DNA of 64,000 bases from positions 434,001-498,000 of the forward strand of contig NZ_JAGRQC010000004.1 of assembly GCF_018122655.1 (NCBI RefSeq), in the 5' to 3' direction. The notes under the pieces are model-generated. The model was given only the letters and a program-made list of their open reading frames with translations. It was not told the DNA's origin and ran no database searches. The stretch comes from Stakelama marina. GTDB taxonomy: Bacteria; Pseudomonadota; Alphaproteobacteria; Sphingomonadales; Sphingomonadaceae. Position numbers and translations under genes: made by a program. Of the stretch, positions 54,501 through 62,701 are shown piece after piece (position 1 is the first letter of the stretch; every line of letters starts with the position of its first letter).

Positions 54501-55003
54501 GAGAAGGCCGCAGGGACGCCGCCGGTCGCCACGCCATATTCTTCCGGGTTGCGGTCGTTCACACAGTGGGCGGCGAACAACACTGTGCGCGGGTTGATGA
54601 GCGTGCCGGTGCAGACATAGCCGTCCGCGCGGTAGAATTGACCGACGCCGGTTACGTCGACTGCGTCATCGATGATGCTACCCGGGACACCTGGGGCGGG
54701 AGTGTATCCGGTGCCGGGTCCTTCGACCACGACGTTCGGAGTGTTGATGACGGTTGTGGCCGCCGTTCCAGGTTGTGCGGCATCGACGGCAAATTCGGGG
54801 CCATTTGAGGTGGGTGCTTGTCCCAGAAGCGCGGCGAGATCGACCGAAGCCGTCTGCGGCGCGTCGATGGCGAAATCAGGGCCTGAAACGTCCGAAGTCT
54901 GCGCCTGTGCGTTTCCCGCGATGGCGAGGCCGACCCAGGCAGCAGATGCGAGCAGCAATCGCTGATGAGCGCGGGCTTTCCGGCCAAAATACTGATTTTG
55001 CAT
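51545..55003 (-). CDS. Trypsin-like serine protease autotransporter
   Basis: A 1152-aa type V secreted protein. It has an extended signal peptide (about residues 1-35, ending NAQAQ). Two near-repeats follow, SGPDFAIDAPQ and NGPEFAVDAAQ. A chymotrypsin-fold domain holds the triad His146 (LFAAHCVND), Asp218 (EGDIAIASLD) and Ser350 (TAGGDSGGPLIL). A beta-rich passenger (about 510-810) and an autotransporter barrel (about 850-1152) ending VTFHF complete it. The protease acts at or is shed from the cell surface. ATG at 55003 is chosen over an upstream TTG because it gives the proper signal peptide, with AAGGGGGG before it. Confidence 0.92.
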   Translation of the reverse strand: MQNQYFGRKARAHQRLLLASAAWVGLAIAGNAQAQTSDVSGPDFAIDAPQTASVDLAALLGQAPTSNGPEFAVDAAQPGTAATTVINTPNVVVEGPGTGYTPAPGVPGSIIDDAVDVTGVGQFYRADGYVCTGTLINPRTVLFAAHCVNDRNPEEYGVATGGVPAAFSFKADALGGFIDWVNSGFNSVPDSYVYNVNQILYNPASVARPEGLGFLEGDIAIASLDTPATNVPTWALLFSPLPAPNTIDSVDGTGYHVRVNGYGASGYGDTGAIYGVDFRRRAAENMIGILGSFNDRDNFLFGPPGANDPNLPQNLYQLDFDDPARANPFDFNLFKDDARNPEGSTAGGDSGGPLILDQTYAEELVIGVLSGGSRFFGPQPFSSYGTESFYQPLYLFWDWIVANSPYRYTQSKAGDGMWSDPDHWVTALDPNFRIIDANGDLVNGVPSTAGAGTAGDGSKFGQICNGAYCYDLATGDYVDYDGNVLLAGDPAPAGGTPDALPDPTLANGLPGATGYVPDNIDPQVIIDPDTGATTIVNARYFDVTLAAAGTTTLDTGVTIDKLSLMGGETALDITGNGSLTSLTDINQLAGSMNVDGTLSSNGDYFLMTGMLSGSGTLNVPYFTNLMGLVAPGSVGTVGTLDFNGNVILTSASGYAVDLGTDGVSDRIAVHSTGVDANGDPTDGLASIGGTVMFSPTDGTLLRDGYSYTILTAEAGYDGTFTTSDLSAILRPELSYGPNAVTMEIVAGSYVSVVDRSSSTQLAFARLLDQNRSQYDRYADLYGPLDIQNAATIQATLETFAPRTQAVKQGMGTTAVETANRFIRNRINQIGSGDMGGSLAMYGQPVALASAAATNPMTATSLAGGTGAETVERSGVLPDDVSGFLAGGYIDGDSAGMPATTMAGRDTFDGYFIAGGLEKAIDANGAIGLAFSYTSLDGMTPVATHSAKGDLYQGTLYTVYNYGGGIRFDAQMSAGAFDTRTTRQVSAGGTNYSITGRDRAFVFTSEVGLGKVFGTGSFDITPRVAFRASHIGFTPVAEQGGGPALQYALGNYDSVQGRAGINLTGRGMFKPFLNATYVHDFRDKPAAFGANFVGGIGPNAIFALPGHDQDYGEVSGGVGYAGNGFDISLAADTTVARDDLSYQSYRGTVTFHF

Positions 55004-55145
55004 TAGTTCCCCCCTTAAACGAATCGGCAAAGGTTAGATTCGCCGGGGTGGAGGCTCAACTAGTTGTGCGTCCGTATCCGTACTAACAGTCGTGAAAACA
55101 GGGCTGTTGTAGCGAAAATGTCACAAAAGCGAGTGCGCATGCACG

Positions 55146-55174
55146 AAAAAGGGCGGCCCGCTGCCGGACCGCCC
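55146..55174 (-). terminator. rpsI: Rho-independent terminator of rplM-rpsI
   Basis: On the minus strand, GGGCGG (55174-55169) and CCGCCC (55156-55151) form a stem followed by TTTTT (55150-55146). It is 27 bases after the rpsI stop. Over 33 bases (55142-55174) it differs from 51486-51518 at two positions. Confidence 0.87.
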
Positions 55175-55201
55175 TTTCTGGTGATTTCGTTTCCGTAACG
55201 C

Positions 55202-55732
55202 TTAGCGCTTCGAGAACTGGAAGCTGCGGCGGGCCTTGGCCTTGCCGTACTTCTTACGCTCGACCGCGCGGCTGTCGCGGGTCAAGAAGCCGGCTGCCTT
55301 GACCGGCGAACGCAGCGCCGGTTCGTAGCGCGTCAGCGCCTGGCTGATGCCGTGCTTGACGGCGCCTGCCTGGCCCGAAAGACCGCCGCCCTTGACGGTG
55401 CAGACGACATCATACTGACCACGACGATCGGTGACGTCGAACGGCTGGTTGATGACGAGGCGCAGCGTCGGGCGTGCGAAATACGTTGCCTGGTCACGGC
55501 CGTTGACCGTGATCTTGCCGGTGCCGGGCTTCAGCCAGACGCGCGCAACAGCGTCCTTGCGGCGGCCGGTCGCATAGGCGCGGCCATGCTGGTCGATTTC
55601 CTGCTCGCGCAGCGGCGTCGTCGGCTCGGCCGGGGTTTCGGTCGTGTCTTCGGCGACGACGGCGTCAGGCGCCGGCTGCTGACCCTTGGTCAGGTTGCCG
55701 AGATCGGAAAGGGACTGGCGATTGTCGGACAT
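55202..55732 (-). CDS. rpsI: 30S ribosomal protein S9
   Basis: A 176-aa S9 whose C-terminal part (about 48-176) is the ordinary protein: [20 protein letters not shown], then [15 protein letters not shown] and the tail RRSFQFSKR that reaches the P-site tRNA. The first 47 residues ([20 protein letters not shown] and onwards) are an acidic, low-complexity extension rich in Pro, Thr, Glu, longer than in E. coli and typical of sphingomonads. Its ATG overlaps the rplM stop by one base. Confidence 0.97.
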   Translation of the reverse strand: MSDNRQSLSDLGNLTKGQQPAPDAVVAEDTTETPAEPTTPLREQEIDQHGRAYATGRRKDAVARVWLKPGTGKITVNGRDQATYFARPTLRLVINQPFDVTDRRGQYDVVCTVKGGGLSGQAGAVKHGISQALTRYEPALRSPVKAAGFLTRDSRAVERKKYGKAKARRSFQFSKR

Positions 55733-56211
55733 CAGGCGCCCACCTTGTTCTTGCGATTCATGCTCGCGATGTCGAGCACTTCGGGGTTCTGCGCTTCATG
55801 CGGATGCTCTGCGCCGGAATAGATGCGCAGGTTGCGCATCTGCTGACGACCGAGCGGACCGCGCGGGATCATGCGCTCGATAGCCTTTTCGAGCACGCGC
55901 TCGGGGAAGCGGCCTTCCAGCACCTTGTCGGCGCGGACTTCCTTCAGGCCACCCGGATAGCCGGTGTGCTTGTAATAGAGCTTCTGCGTCAGCTTCTTGC
56001 CGGTGAACTTCACCTTGTCGGCATTGATGACGATGACATTGTCACCGCAATCGACATGCGGGGTGAAGCTCGGCTTGTGCTTGCCGCGCAGGACATTGGC
56101 GATGATCGTCGCCGCGCGACCGACCACCAGGCCGTCGGCATCGACGATGTGCCACTTCTTTTCCACCTCGTGCGGCTTGGCCGGCTTGGTGGTCTTCATC
56201 AGCGCCTTCAT
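55732..56211 (-). CDS. rplM: 50S ribosomal protein L13
   Basis: A 159-aa early-assembling large-subunit protein with [20 protein letters not shown] near the start, the core [20 protein letters not shown], and [20 protein letters not shown]. It is the first gene of the rplM-rpsI operon and is close to the usual length with a short basic N-terminus ([16 protein letters not shown]). The 138 bases upstream should hold the promoter. No autoregulatory leader was recognised. Confidence 0.98.
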   Translation of the reverse strand: MKALMKTTKPAKPHEVEKKWHIVDADGLVVGRAATIIANVLRGKHKPSFTPHVDCGDNVIVINADKVKFTGKKLTQKLYYKHTGYPGGLKEVRADKVLEGRFPERVLEKAIERMIPRGPLGRQQMRNLRIYSGAEHPHEAQNPEVLDIASMNRKNKVGA

Positions 56212-56349
56212 GGTGCTTTTGACCTTAGTTGTTTGAAACGAATCGCGCCGCCCCTGTCAGAGCGGCGTCGCTGCGGGCCATTTGTCGGATCACCGCGCGC
56301 AAGTCAAGCGCAGCCGGGGGATAGCGAACGGGTATCAGAATACCGGGTG

Positions 56350-57156
56350 CTATTCGAGGGTAATTTCGGTCACGCTGCTGCGGGTCTCGTCACCGATCGT
56401 CGTGCGCTTGGTCTTGCGGCTCCGGACGAGCATTCCGGTCAACGGATCGACGCGTCGGACGATGTCGGTTTCGATGTGTGCGACCGCCCCCGAGCCGTCG
56501 GGAATCTTCAGGTCTCCTGCGAAGCGCTCGGATACGACCAGCCGATTCCCCTCGCGCCAGCTGCGTTCGGTGCCTTCGAGGCGCTGATCCTGGCCGAAAG
56601 GCGGCTGGGCGGGGAGTGTCACCGCCTTGACCGGCATCACGCCGCGTTCCGCCGCATCGACTTCGATAACCGAGGTCAGCATGGTGGCTAGCATTCGCTG
56701 CCGCTGCGCAACGGGAAGCCCGCCGAGCGACGATATGATGCGTTCGGCATAGCCCTTTCGTTCGGGATGGGCCTTTCTGGCCTCTTCGGCGACGGCGGCG
56801 GTGAGCGATTTCCAAAGGACGCCCAGTTCGTCGATCGACCGCACGCGTCCGCGGGTGTCGAGATGGTAGCGGATCGTGCGCCCCATCAGTGATGCCATCG
56901 CAGCTTCGAACCGGCTGCCCGCGCTCCCGGCATTCGCTCCGTCGGCGCCAATGGTGACCAGCTCGGCGACGAAGCCGTCTCCTTCGCGCGCAAAACGCAC
57001 GGTGCGGCGGACGACGAAGCGTTTGCGCCGGCCGTCCTCGCTTCGGGTCTGGCTGATCCGCAATTGCAGCGTCCGGTCGAGCGGCGGGGAGAAGGGCGCG
57101 GCAGCGGCGGGCTGCACCGCTGTGGCCGCGGCAACCAGCGCGACGAGGTCAAGCAT
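56350..57156 (-). CDS. Hypothetical exported protein
   Basis: A 268-aa protein with a probable signal peptide (about residues 1-20, VALVAAATAVQPAAAAP). The body looks beta-rich: RTLQLRISQTRSEDGRRKRF, then KRTTIGDETRSSVTEITLE at the end. No catalytic motif is seen. The ATG overlaps the cutA stop by 8 bases, so it is the last gene of a ctaA-cutA-unknown operon. The pattern of a lipid-binding or proteolysis-resistant beta-sheet protein is possible but unproven. Confidence 0.75.
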   Translation of the reverse strand: MLDLVALVAAATAVQPAAAAPFSPPLDRTLQLRISQTRSEDGRRKRFVVRRTVRFAREGDGFVAELVTIGADGANAGSAGSRFEAAMASLMGRTIRYHLDTRGRVRSIDELGVLWKSLTAAVAEEARKAHPERKGYAERIISSLGGLPVAQRQRMLATMLTSVIEVDAAERGVMPVKAVTLPAQPPFGQDQRLEGTERSWREGNRLVVSERFAGDLKIPDGSGAVAHIETDIVRRVDPLTGMLVRSRKTKRTTIGDETRSSVTEITLE

Positions 57157-57466
57157 CGGTTTCCCGCTCGGCCCAGTCGAATACGGCCTGCGCCACTGCG
57201 ACGGGCCAGAGTTCGATCACCGGTACGTCATAGGGATGAAGCTCGGTGATGCGATCGCGCAGCGTTTTGGCGATCGGGATCGTCGTCTTGAACAGGACCG
57301 GAACCTCGGGATCGTTGGCGATCGCGCCCTGCCAGCGATAGACCGAGACGCAGGGCGACAGGATGTTCGCGCAGGCGGCGAGCCGCGCGTCGACGACCGC
57401 AGCGGCAACGGTGCCTGCGCTCTCGCGGTCGGGAAAGGTGGTGTGCAGCAGCGCGATGTCGCTCAT
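57149..57466 (-). CDS. cutA: Divalent cation tolerance protein CutA
   Basis: A 105-aa trimeric P-II-like protein. The core LLHTTFPDRESAGTVAAAVV leads to LAACANILSPCVSVYRWQGA, then PVLFKTTIPIAKTLRDRITE and HPYDVPVIELWPV, the family signature. CutA was first linked to copper tolerance; its exact role is unsettled. It overlaps ctaA upstream by 4 bases (ATGA) and the next gene by 8, so it is translationally coupled on both sides. Confidence 0.95.
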   Translation of the reverse strand: MSDIALLHTTFPDRESAGTVAAAVVDARLAACANILSPCVSVYRWQGAIANDPEVPVLFKTTIPIAKTLRDRITELHPYDVPVIELWPVAVAQAVFDWAERETDA

Positions 57467-58506
57467 GTCGCGGCGTTTCTCCGGCCGACGGCATGCGCGG
57501 CCCAGGCGGTCGCGATTACGAGCAGCGCGCCGACCAGCTGGTGCAGCGCCGCGAGCCAGATCGGCACATGCGCCATGACGGTCGCGATGCCGAGCAGGAT
57601 TTGCGTGCCGACCGCCGAATGGATCGCGATCGAGGCGCGGCGGTCGACCGGGCGTACCTTGCGCGCAAGTACGATCAGAAAGCCGAGCGCGACCCATGCC
57701 CACCAGCGATGAATGAAGTGGACGACATAAGGGTCGTTGAACAACGCATCGCCGAGCGAATGGCTGGCGAACTCGGCTGCGGGAAAGAAATGGCCGTTGA
57801 TGAGCGGCCATTTGTCGGTGACCAGTCCGGCGCGCAGCCCGGCCATGAAGGCACCGTAGATCAGCTGGATCAGCAGCACGATGCCGGTGGCCGCGCCGAT
57901 ACCGGTGAGGCGCGCGGGGCGCGCTGCGGGGTTGCGCGCAAGCTGCCGCAAGTCGAGCGCGGCCCACACGATTCCCGACAGCGTGAAAAGCGCGGTAACA
58001 AGGTGGATCGCCAGCCAGTAATGGCTGACCTCGACCATGCCCGGCTGAAGGCCCGAACGGACCATCAGCCAGCCAAAAGCACCCTGCAGGCCGCCCAGCG
58101 CGAGCAATGCGATCAGCCGCCAAGCATAGCCCTTCGGAATGGCGCGCCGGACGGCGAACCAGACCAGCGGGACGAAGAACACCATCCCGATCAACCGGCC
58201 GAGCAGGCGGTGCGAATATTCCCAGAAGAAAATGCCCTTGAACTGCGACAGCGTCATGCCCGCATGAATCGCGGCATATTGGTCGATCTCGCGGTAATGC
58301 GCGAATTCGGCCTGCCACTGCGCATGGCTGAGCGGCGGGATGATGCCGCTGATCGGGTCCCATTCGGTGATCGACAGCCCCGATTCCGTCAGTCGCGTAA
58401 TTCCGCCGACGACGACCATCGCGACGATCATCGCGGCGACGACATACAGCCAGTTGGCGATGGCGAGCGGACGGGCGGTGGGTGGTTTCAGCGCAGGATC
58501 GGACAC
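57463..58506 (-). CDS. ctaA: Heme A synthase
   Basis: A 347-aa membrane enzyme that oxidises heme O to heme A for cytochrome c oxidase. About eight spans are visible. The heme-ligating histidines occur in pairs: EYSHRLLGRLIG (near residue 96) with HYWLAIHLVTALF, and HFIHRWWAWVALGF with LHQLVGALLV. The start RLTESGLSITEWDPISGIIP region (about 38-57) is the family signature. ATG at 58506 follows a short leader and it heads the ctaA-cutA-unknown operon. Confidence 0.95.
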   Translation of the reverse strand: MSDPALKPPTARPLAIANWLYVVAAMIVAMVVVGGITRLTESGLSITEWDPISGIIPPLSHAQWQAEFAHYREIDQYAAIHAGMTLSQFKGIFFWEYSHRLLGRLIGMVFFVPLVWFAVRRAIPKGYAWRLIALLALGGLQGAFGWLMVRSGLQPGMVEVSHYWLAIHLVTALFTLSGIVWAALDLRQLARNPAARPARLTGIGAATGIVLLIQLIYGAFMAGLRAGLVTDKWPLINGHFFPAAEFASHSLGDALFNDPYVVHFIHRWWAWVALGFLIVLARKVRPVDRRASIAIHSAVGTQILLGIATVMAHVPIWLAALHQLVGALLVIATAWAAHAVGRRNAAT

Positions 58507-58603
58507 AAGTGCTGCTTAATATCGCGATTGCACGAATGCTAGTCGCCTGAACGACGGGCGATGTTATGTTGTATCGCGCAGGGCGTTGCCCTATATCGCC
58601 GCG

Positions 58604-58990
58604 ATGACCGCCGCGAATCCAGTCATGCGCCTTTGGGACCGGGTCGATACCCGGTTCGACAATCTGGCGATTGCGCTCAGCGGGCTGTGCCTTGTGCACT
58701 GCCTGGCAAGCGCTGTTTTGCTGGGTCTGCTCGCATCGGCCGGGGCGCTGCTCGATCCGCGCATTCACGAGATCGGTCTGGTGCTCGCAATCGGGTTCGG
58801 CGTGATCGCGCTGGGCAAGGGGATTCTGACCCACGGCCTGATGCTGCCCGCGGCGCTCGGCGGATTCGGCCTCGGCGTGATGGCCGGGGCGCTCAACGTA
58901 CCGCATGGCGGGCCGGAAACGGTCTTCACGATCCTGGGTGTTGCCTGCCTCGCCGCCGGGCACGAGCTCAACCGCCGGGCGACGCACTGA
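58604..58990 (+). CDS. MerC domain protein
   Basis: A 128-aa membrane protein with four predicted spans. The first span contains the paired cysteines in SGLCLVHCLASAVLL (near residue 30), the MerC-type metal site. MerC was described as a mercury importer; chromosomal relatives in sphingomonads lie beside a Fur-type regulator and may handle another metal such as zinc. ATG at 58604 is the first; a start at 58625 (MRLWDRVDTRFDN) is an alternative. The Fur-family gene follows at 59040. Confidence 0.82.
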   Translation: MTAANPVMRLWDRVDTRFDNLAIALSGLCLVHCLASAVLLGLLASAGALLDPRIHEIGLVLAIGFGVIALGKGILTHGLMLPAALGGFGLGVMAGALNVPHGGPETVFTILGVACLAAGHELNRRATH

Positions 58991-59039
58991 CTTTTTGCCA
59001 ACGCTTGCCGCAATTGCGTGCAGTGCCTAAATTCAAGCC

Positions 59040-59498
59040 ATGCACGCGCACGATCATCATGAACATGAAGGCGCCGATCTGACGCGCGCCGCCCAGACGA
59101 CGCTGGAAAAGGCCGGCGAGCAATGGACGGCGATGCGTGAAAGCGTGTTCTCCGCGCTTGCGCAGTTCGACAAGCCGGCATCCGCCTATGACATCGCCGA
59201 GGCGGTTTCCGACCGCGAGGGGCGGCGTGTCGCGGCCAACAGCGTGTACCGAATCCTTGACCTGTTCGTGAATTCGAACCTCGCACGGCGCGTCGAGAGC
59301 GAGAACGCCTATATCGCCAACGCGCACCCCGATTGCCTGCATGACTGTATCTTTCTGGTCTGCGACAAATGCGGACAGACCACGCATCTCGACGACGACG
59401 CGATCACCAATGAAGTGCGTTCGGCGGCGAAAAGCGCGGGATTTTCGCCGGTTCGTCCGGTCATCGAAGTGCGCGGCAAATGCGCCGACTGCGATTGA
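59040..59498 (+). CDS. Fur family regulator (Zur-like)
   Basis: A 152-aa repressor with a histidine-rich start (MHAHDHHEHEGADLTRAAQT) and a winged-helix domain. The dimerisation part has AHPDCLHDCIFLVCDKCGQT and a closing CADCD, giving two Cys pairs that hold structural zinc. The His-rich N-terminus and the position after MerC point to zinc sensing (Zur), but Fur, Nur or Mur are possible. It starts 49 bases after the merC-like gene and may be cotranscribed with it. Confidence 0.88.
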   Translation: MHAHDHHEHEGADLTRAAQTTLEKAGEQWTAMRESVFSALAQFDKPASAYDIAEAVSDREGRRVAANSVYRILDLFVNSNLARRVESENAYIANAHPDCLHDCIFLVCDKCGQTTHLDDDAITNEVRSAAKSAGFSPVRPVIEVRGKCADCD

Positions 59499-59547
59499 GC
59501 AACCGGTAACAATCGACACCAGTGTAAGCGTGGGATAAGCAGGCGGC

Positions 59548-61473
59548 ATGGCTGAACTACCCGAAACGCCGTTGCTCGACACGGTCACGACCCCCGACGA
59601 TCTCCGCAAGCTGAAGCCCAACCAGCTTCGTCAGCTCTCCGACGAACTTCGCTCGGAGGTTATCTCGGCGGTTGGCGAAACCGGCGGGCATCTCGGCTCC
59701 GGGCTCGGCGTCGTCGAGCTGACGGTGGCGATTCATTACATCTTCAACACGCCCGAGGACCGGCTGGTCTGGGACGTCGGCCATCAATGCTATCCGCACA
59801 AGATCCTGACCGGGCGTCGCGACCGTATCCGCACGCTGCGGCAGGGCGGGGGCCTCAGTGGCTTCACCAAGCGCGCCGAGAGCGAATACGACCCGTTCGG
59901 CGCGGCGCACAGTTCCACCTCCATCTCGGCTTCGCTGGGCTTTGCGGTCGCAAACAAGCTCGCAAACAAGCCGGGCAAGGCGATCGCGGTGATCGGCGAC
60001 GGCGCGATGTCGGCCGGCATGGCGTATGAGGCGATGAACAACGCCGAACAGGCGGGCAACCGGCTGGTCGTCATCCTGAACGACAACGACATGTCGATCG
60101 CGCCGCCGGTCGGCGGGCTTTCGGCCTATCTCGCGCGGCTGATCTCGTCGAGCGAGTATCTGGGGCTGCGCAGCCTGGCGAGCCGTGTCGCGAAAAAGCT
60201 GTCGCGGCGGATGTACAAGGCGGCGGGCAAGGCCGAGGAATATACCCGCGGCATGGTAACGGGCGGCACGCTGTTCGAAGAACTCGGCTTCTATTATGTC
60301 GGGCCGATCGACGGGCACAATCTCGACCATCTGATCCCCGTGCTCGAAAATGTCAGGGATGCCGAGGAAGGGCCGATCCTCGTCCATGTCGTGACGCAGA
60401 AGGGCAAGGGCTATGCGCCCGCCGAAAATGCCGACGACAAATATCACGGTGTGAAAAAGTTCGACGTCATCACCGGCGCGCAGCAAAAGGGCCCGCCGGG
60501 ACCGCCGGCCTATCAGAATGTGTTCGGCGAGACGCTGGCGAAGCTCGCCGACAGCGACGACCGCATCTGCGCGATCACCGCGGCGATGCCAGGCGGCACC
60601 GGGGTCGACAAGTTCGCCAAGGCGCATCCCGACCGCGCGTTCGACGTCGGCATCGCCGAACAGCATGCCGTGACCTTCGCCGCGGGCCTCGCCGCACAGG
60701 GAATGCGGCCTTTCTGCGCGATCTATTCGACCTTCCTGCAGCGCGCCTATGACCAGGTCGTCCATGATGTGGCGATCCAGAACCTGCCGGTGCGCTTCGC
60801 GATCGACCGCGCCGGGCTGGTCGGTGCCGACGGCGCGACGCATGCCGGCAGCTTCGATGTCACCTATCTTGCGACGCTGCCCAACATGGTGGTGATGGCC
60901 GCCGCCGACGAGGCCGAACTGGTTCACATGACCTATACCGCGGCGCTCCACGACAGCGGGCCGATCGCGCTACGCTATCCGCGCGGCGAGGGGGTCGGCG
61001 TACAGCTTCCCGATACGCCGCAGCAGCTCGAAATCGGCAAGGGCCGCATCGTGCGCGAAGGCAAGAAGGTCGCGATCCTGTCGCTCGGCACGCGTCTCGC
61101 CGAAGCGCTCAAGGCCGCCGACCAGCTGGAGGCCAAGGGCTTTTCGACGAGTGTCGCCGATCTGCGCTTCGCCAAGCCGCTCGACGAGGATCTCATCCGC
61201 AAGCTGCTGACGACGCACGAAGTCGCGGTGACGGTGGAGGAGGCGGCGATCGGCGGCCTCGGCGCGCATGTCCTGACGATGGCGAGCGACGAGGGGCTGA
61301 TCGATGCCGGCCTGAAGCTGCGCACGATGCGTCTTCCCGACCGCTTCCAGGACCAGGACAAGCCCGAGAAACAATATGACGAGGCCGGGCTCAACGCGCA
61401 GCACATCGTCGATACCGTGCTGAAGGCGCTGCGCTGGAACGAGAGCGGCAAGATCGAAGGCGCGCGGGCCTGA
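59548..61473 (+). CDS. dxs: 1-deoxy-D-xylulose-5-phosphate synthase
   Basis: A 641-aa thiamine-diphosphate enzyme, first and rate-setting step of the MEP isoprenoid pathway, which also feeds thiamine and pyridoxal synthesis. Motifs: [20 protein letters not shown] (about 50-69), [17 protein letters not shown] (diphosphate/metal), and [15 protein letters not shown] near residue 424 in the pyrimidine domain. Length is normal. Its stop overlaps the start of the next small gene. Carotenoid-forming sphingomonads depend on this pathway. Confidence 0.97.
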   Translation: MAELPETPLLDTVTTPDDLRKLKPNQLRQLSDELRSEVISAVGETGGHLGSGLGVVELTVAIHYIFNTPEDRLVWDVGHQCYPHKILTGRRDRIRTLRQGGGLSGFTKRAESEYDPFGAAHSSTSISASLGFAVANKLANKPGKAIAVIGDGAMSAGMAYEAMNNAEQAGNRLVVILNDNDMSIAPPVGGLSAYLARLISSSEYLGLRSLASRVAKKLSRRMYKAAGKAEEYTRGMVTGGTLFEELGFYYVGPIDGHNLDHLIPVLENVRDAEEGPILVHVVTQKGKGYAPAENADDKYHGVKKFDVITGAQQKGPPGPPAYQNVFGETLAKLADSDDRICAITAAMPGGTGVDKFAKAHPDRAFDVGIAEQHAVTFAAGLAAQGMRPFCAIYSTFLQRAYDQVVHDVAIQNLPVRFAIDRAGLVGADGATHAGSFDVTYLATLPNMVVMAAADEAELVHMTYTAALHDSGPIALRYPRGEGVGVQLPDTPQQLEIGKGRIVREGKKVAILSLGTRLAEALKAADQLEAKGFSTSVADLRFAKPLDEDLIRKLLTTHEVAVTVEEAAIGGLGAHVLTMASDEGLIDAGLKLRTMRLPDRFQDQDKPEKQYDEAGLNAQHIVDTVLKALRWNESGKIEGARA

Positions 61474-61868
61474 GCGACTGGATCGCAATACCGATTGCCG
61501 TTGCCGTCGTCGGTGCCGGGGTGACAATCTTGACGCTACGGGAGCGGCGGAGGCAACAATTCCTTGCGATGAAGCGCAAGCCTCTCAGTGAGCATGATTT
61601 CTGCGCGCTGATGGTCTGCAAAGACGTGCGACCGGCGGTTGCGAGCTTTCTTTGGAACGCGTTCCTGCCCTACTATTTTAGGCCCCTAACTCCTTATCCG
61701 GATGATCGGGTTTACGGCGATATGAAGATCGATCCCGACGATGTCAGCGACATAGCCGTCAGATACGAAAAAGATTTTGGCGTCGAGTTGGCTGGAAACC
61801 CCTTCGAGTGCCGCGCAGATCCTACGTTGGCGGAACTAGGGATCGCCTTGCAGCGAGCGAGTCGCTGA
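61470..61868 (+). CDS. Membrane-anchored hypothetical protein (probable CTG start)
   Basis: From a CTG at 61470 the frame reads a membrane segment, [20 protein letters not shown] (residues 2-21), then a basic stretch and a soluble domain (about 55-132: [20 protein letters not shown], then [20 protein letters not shown]). The 132-aa form is preferred to the 115-aa one from GTG at 61521, as it includes the full anchor and has GAAGG nine bases before the start. The CTG overlaps the dxs TGA (CTGA), the stop overlaps the tlyA-like ATG, and so it is coupled on both sides. Family unknown. Confidence 0.65.
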   Translation: MSDWIAIPIAVAVVGAGVTILTLRERRRQQFLAMKRKPLSEHDFCALMVCKDVRPAVASFLWNAFLPYYFRPLTPYPDDRVYGDMKIDPDDVSDIAVRYEKDFGVELAGNPFECRADPTLAELGIALQRASR

Positions 61869-62602
61869 TGGCCAAGCAACGCGTTGACCAGATGCTTGTC
61901 GATCGCGGGCTGGCCGAGAGCCGGACGCGGGCGCAGGCGCTTATCATGGCGGGGCTCGTCTTTTCGGGCGAGACGAAGATCGCCAAGGCGGGGCAGCAGC
62001 TTGCCGCCGACGCCGCGATCGAGGTGCGCGGGCGCGATCATCCCTGGGTTTCGCGCGGCGGAATCAAGCTTGCGCATGCGCTCGACCATTTCGGCTGGAA
62101 CCCGGCCGGCGCGGTAGCGATCGATGTCGGATCATCGACCGGCGGCTTCACCGACGTGCTCCTCCAGCGCGGCGCGGCGCGGGTCTATGCGGTCGATAGC
62201 GGCACCAACCAGCTCGCCTGGAAGCTGCGGCAGGATGAGCGCGTCATCGTTCACGAGCAGACCAGCGCGCGCATCCTGACACCCGACCACGTGCCGGAGC
62301 CGGTTGATTGGGTGGTCTGCGATGCCAGCTTCATCGGGCTCGCCAAGGTGCTCGACGTGCCGCTCGGCTTTACGAGGCCCGGTGCGCGGCTGGTCGCGCT
62401 CATCAAGCCGCAGTTCGAGGCGGGGCGCGACGAAGTTGGCAAGGGCGGCGTCGTTCGCGACCCGGCCGTCCACGAACGCGTCTGCGGCGAAGTGCGGACC
62501 TGGCTTCAGGAGCGCGGCTGGGACGTAGCGGGCATTGCCACCAGCCCGATCACCGGGCCGGAGGGCAATGTCGAATTCCTGATCGCCGCCATTCGGGGCT
62601 GA
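61868..62602 (+). CDS. TlyA family rRNA methyltransferase / S4-domain protein
   Basis: A 244-aa protein with an N-terminal S4 RNA-binding domain (about residues 1-65, RVDQMLVDRGLAESRTRAQA) and an FtsJ-like methyltransferase domain. AdoMet motif I is AIDVGSSTGGFTDVLLQ (about 88-104); later motifs are VVCDASFIGLAKV and LIKPQFEAGRDEVGKGG. TlyA methylates 16S and 23S rRNA at 2'-O positions in mycobacteria and affects capreomycin sensitivity; some relatives are called hemolysins by error. The ATG overlaps the preceding stop. Confidence 0.92.
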   Translation: MAKQRVDQMLVDRGLAESRTRAQALIMAGLVFSGETKIAKAGQQLAADAAIEVRGRDHPWVSRGGIKLAHALDHFGWNPAGAVAIDVGSSTGGFTDVLLQRGAARVYAVDSGTNQLAWKLRQDERVIVHEQTSARILTPDHVPEPVDWVVCDASFIGLAKVLDVPLGFTRPGARLVALIKPQFEAGRDEVGKGGVVRDPAVHERVCGEVRTWLQERGWDVAGIATSPITGPEGNVEFLIAAIRG

Positions 62603-62701
62603 ACCGTACCGGGACAGCCGCGCATGTGCTCGCGCATTGTTCTTGTCATCGCTTGCCGATAAGGACGCTTGAAAAAATCAGGTTCTTCACGGGAGATCCG
62701 A

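Noticed and set aside
58558..58580. Possible Zur operator GATGTTATGTTGTATC
   Set aside because: Only half of its positions are symmetric, so it is noted in a finding but not annotated as a site.
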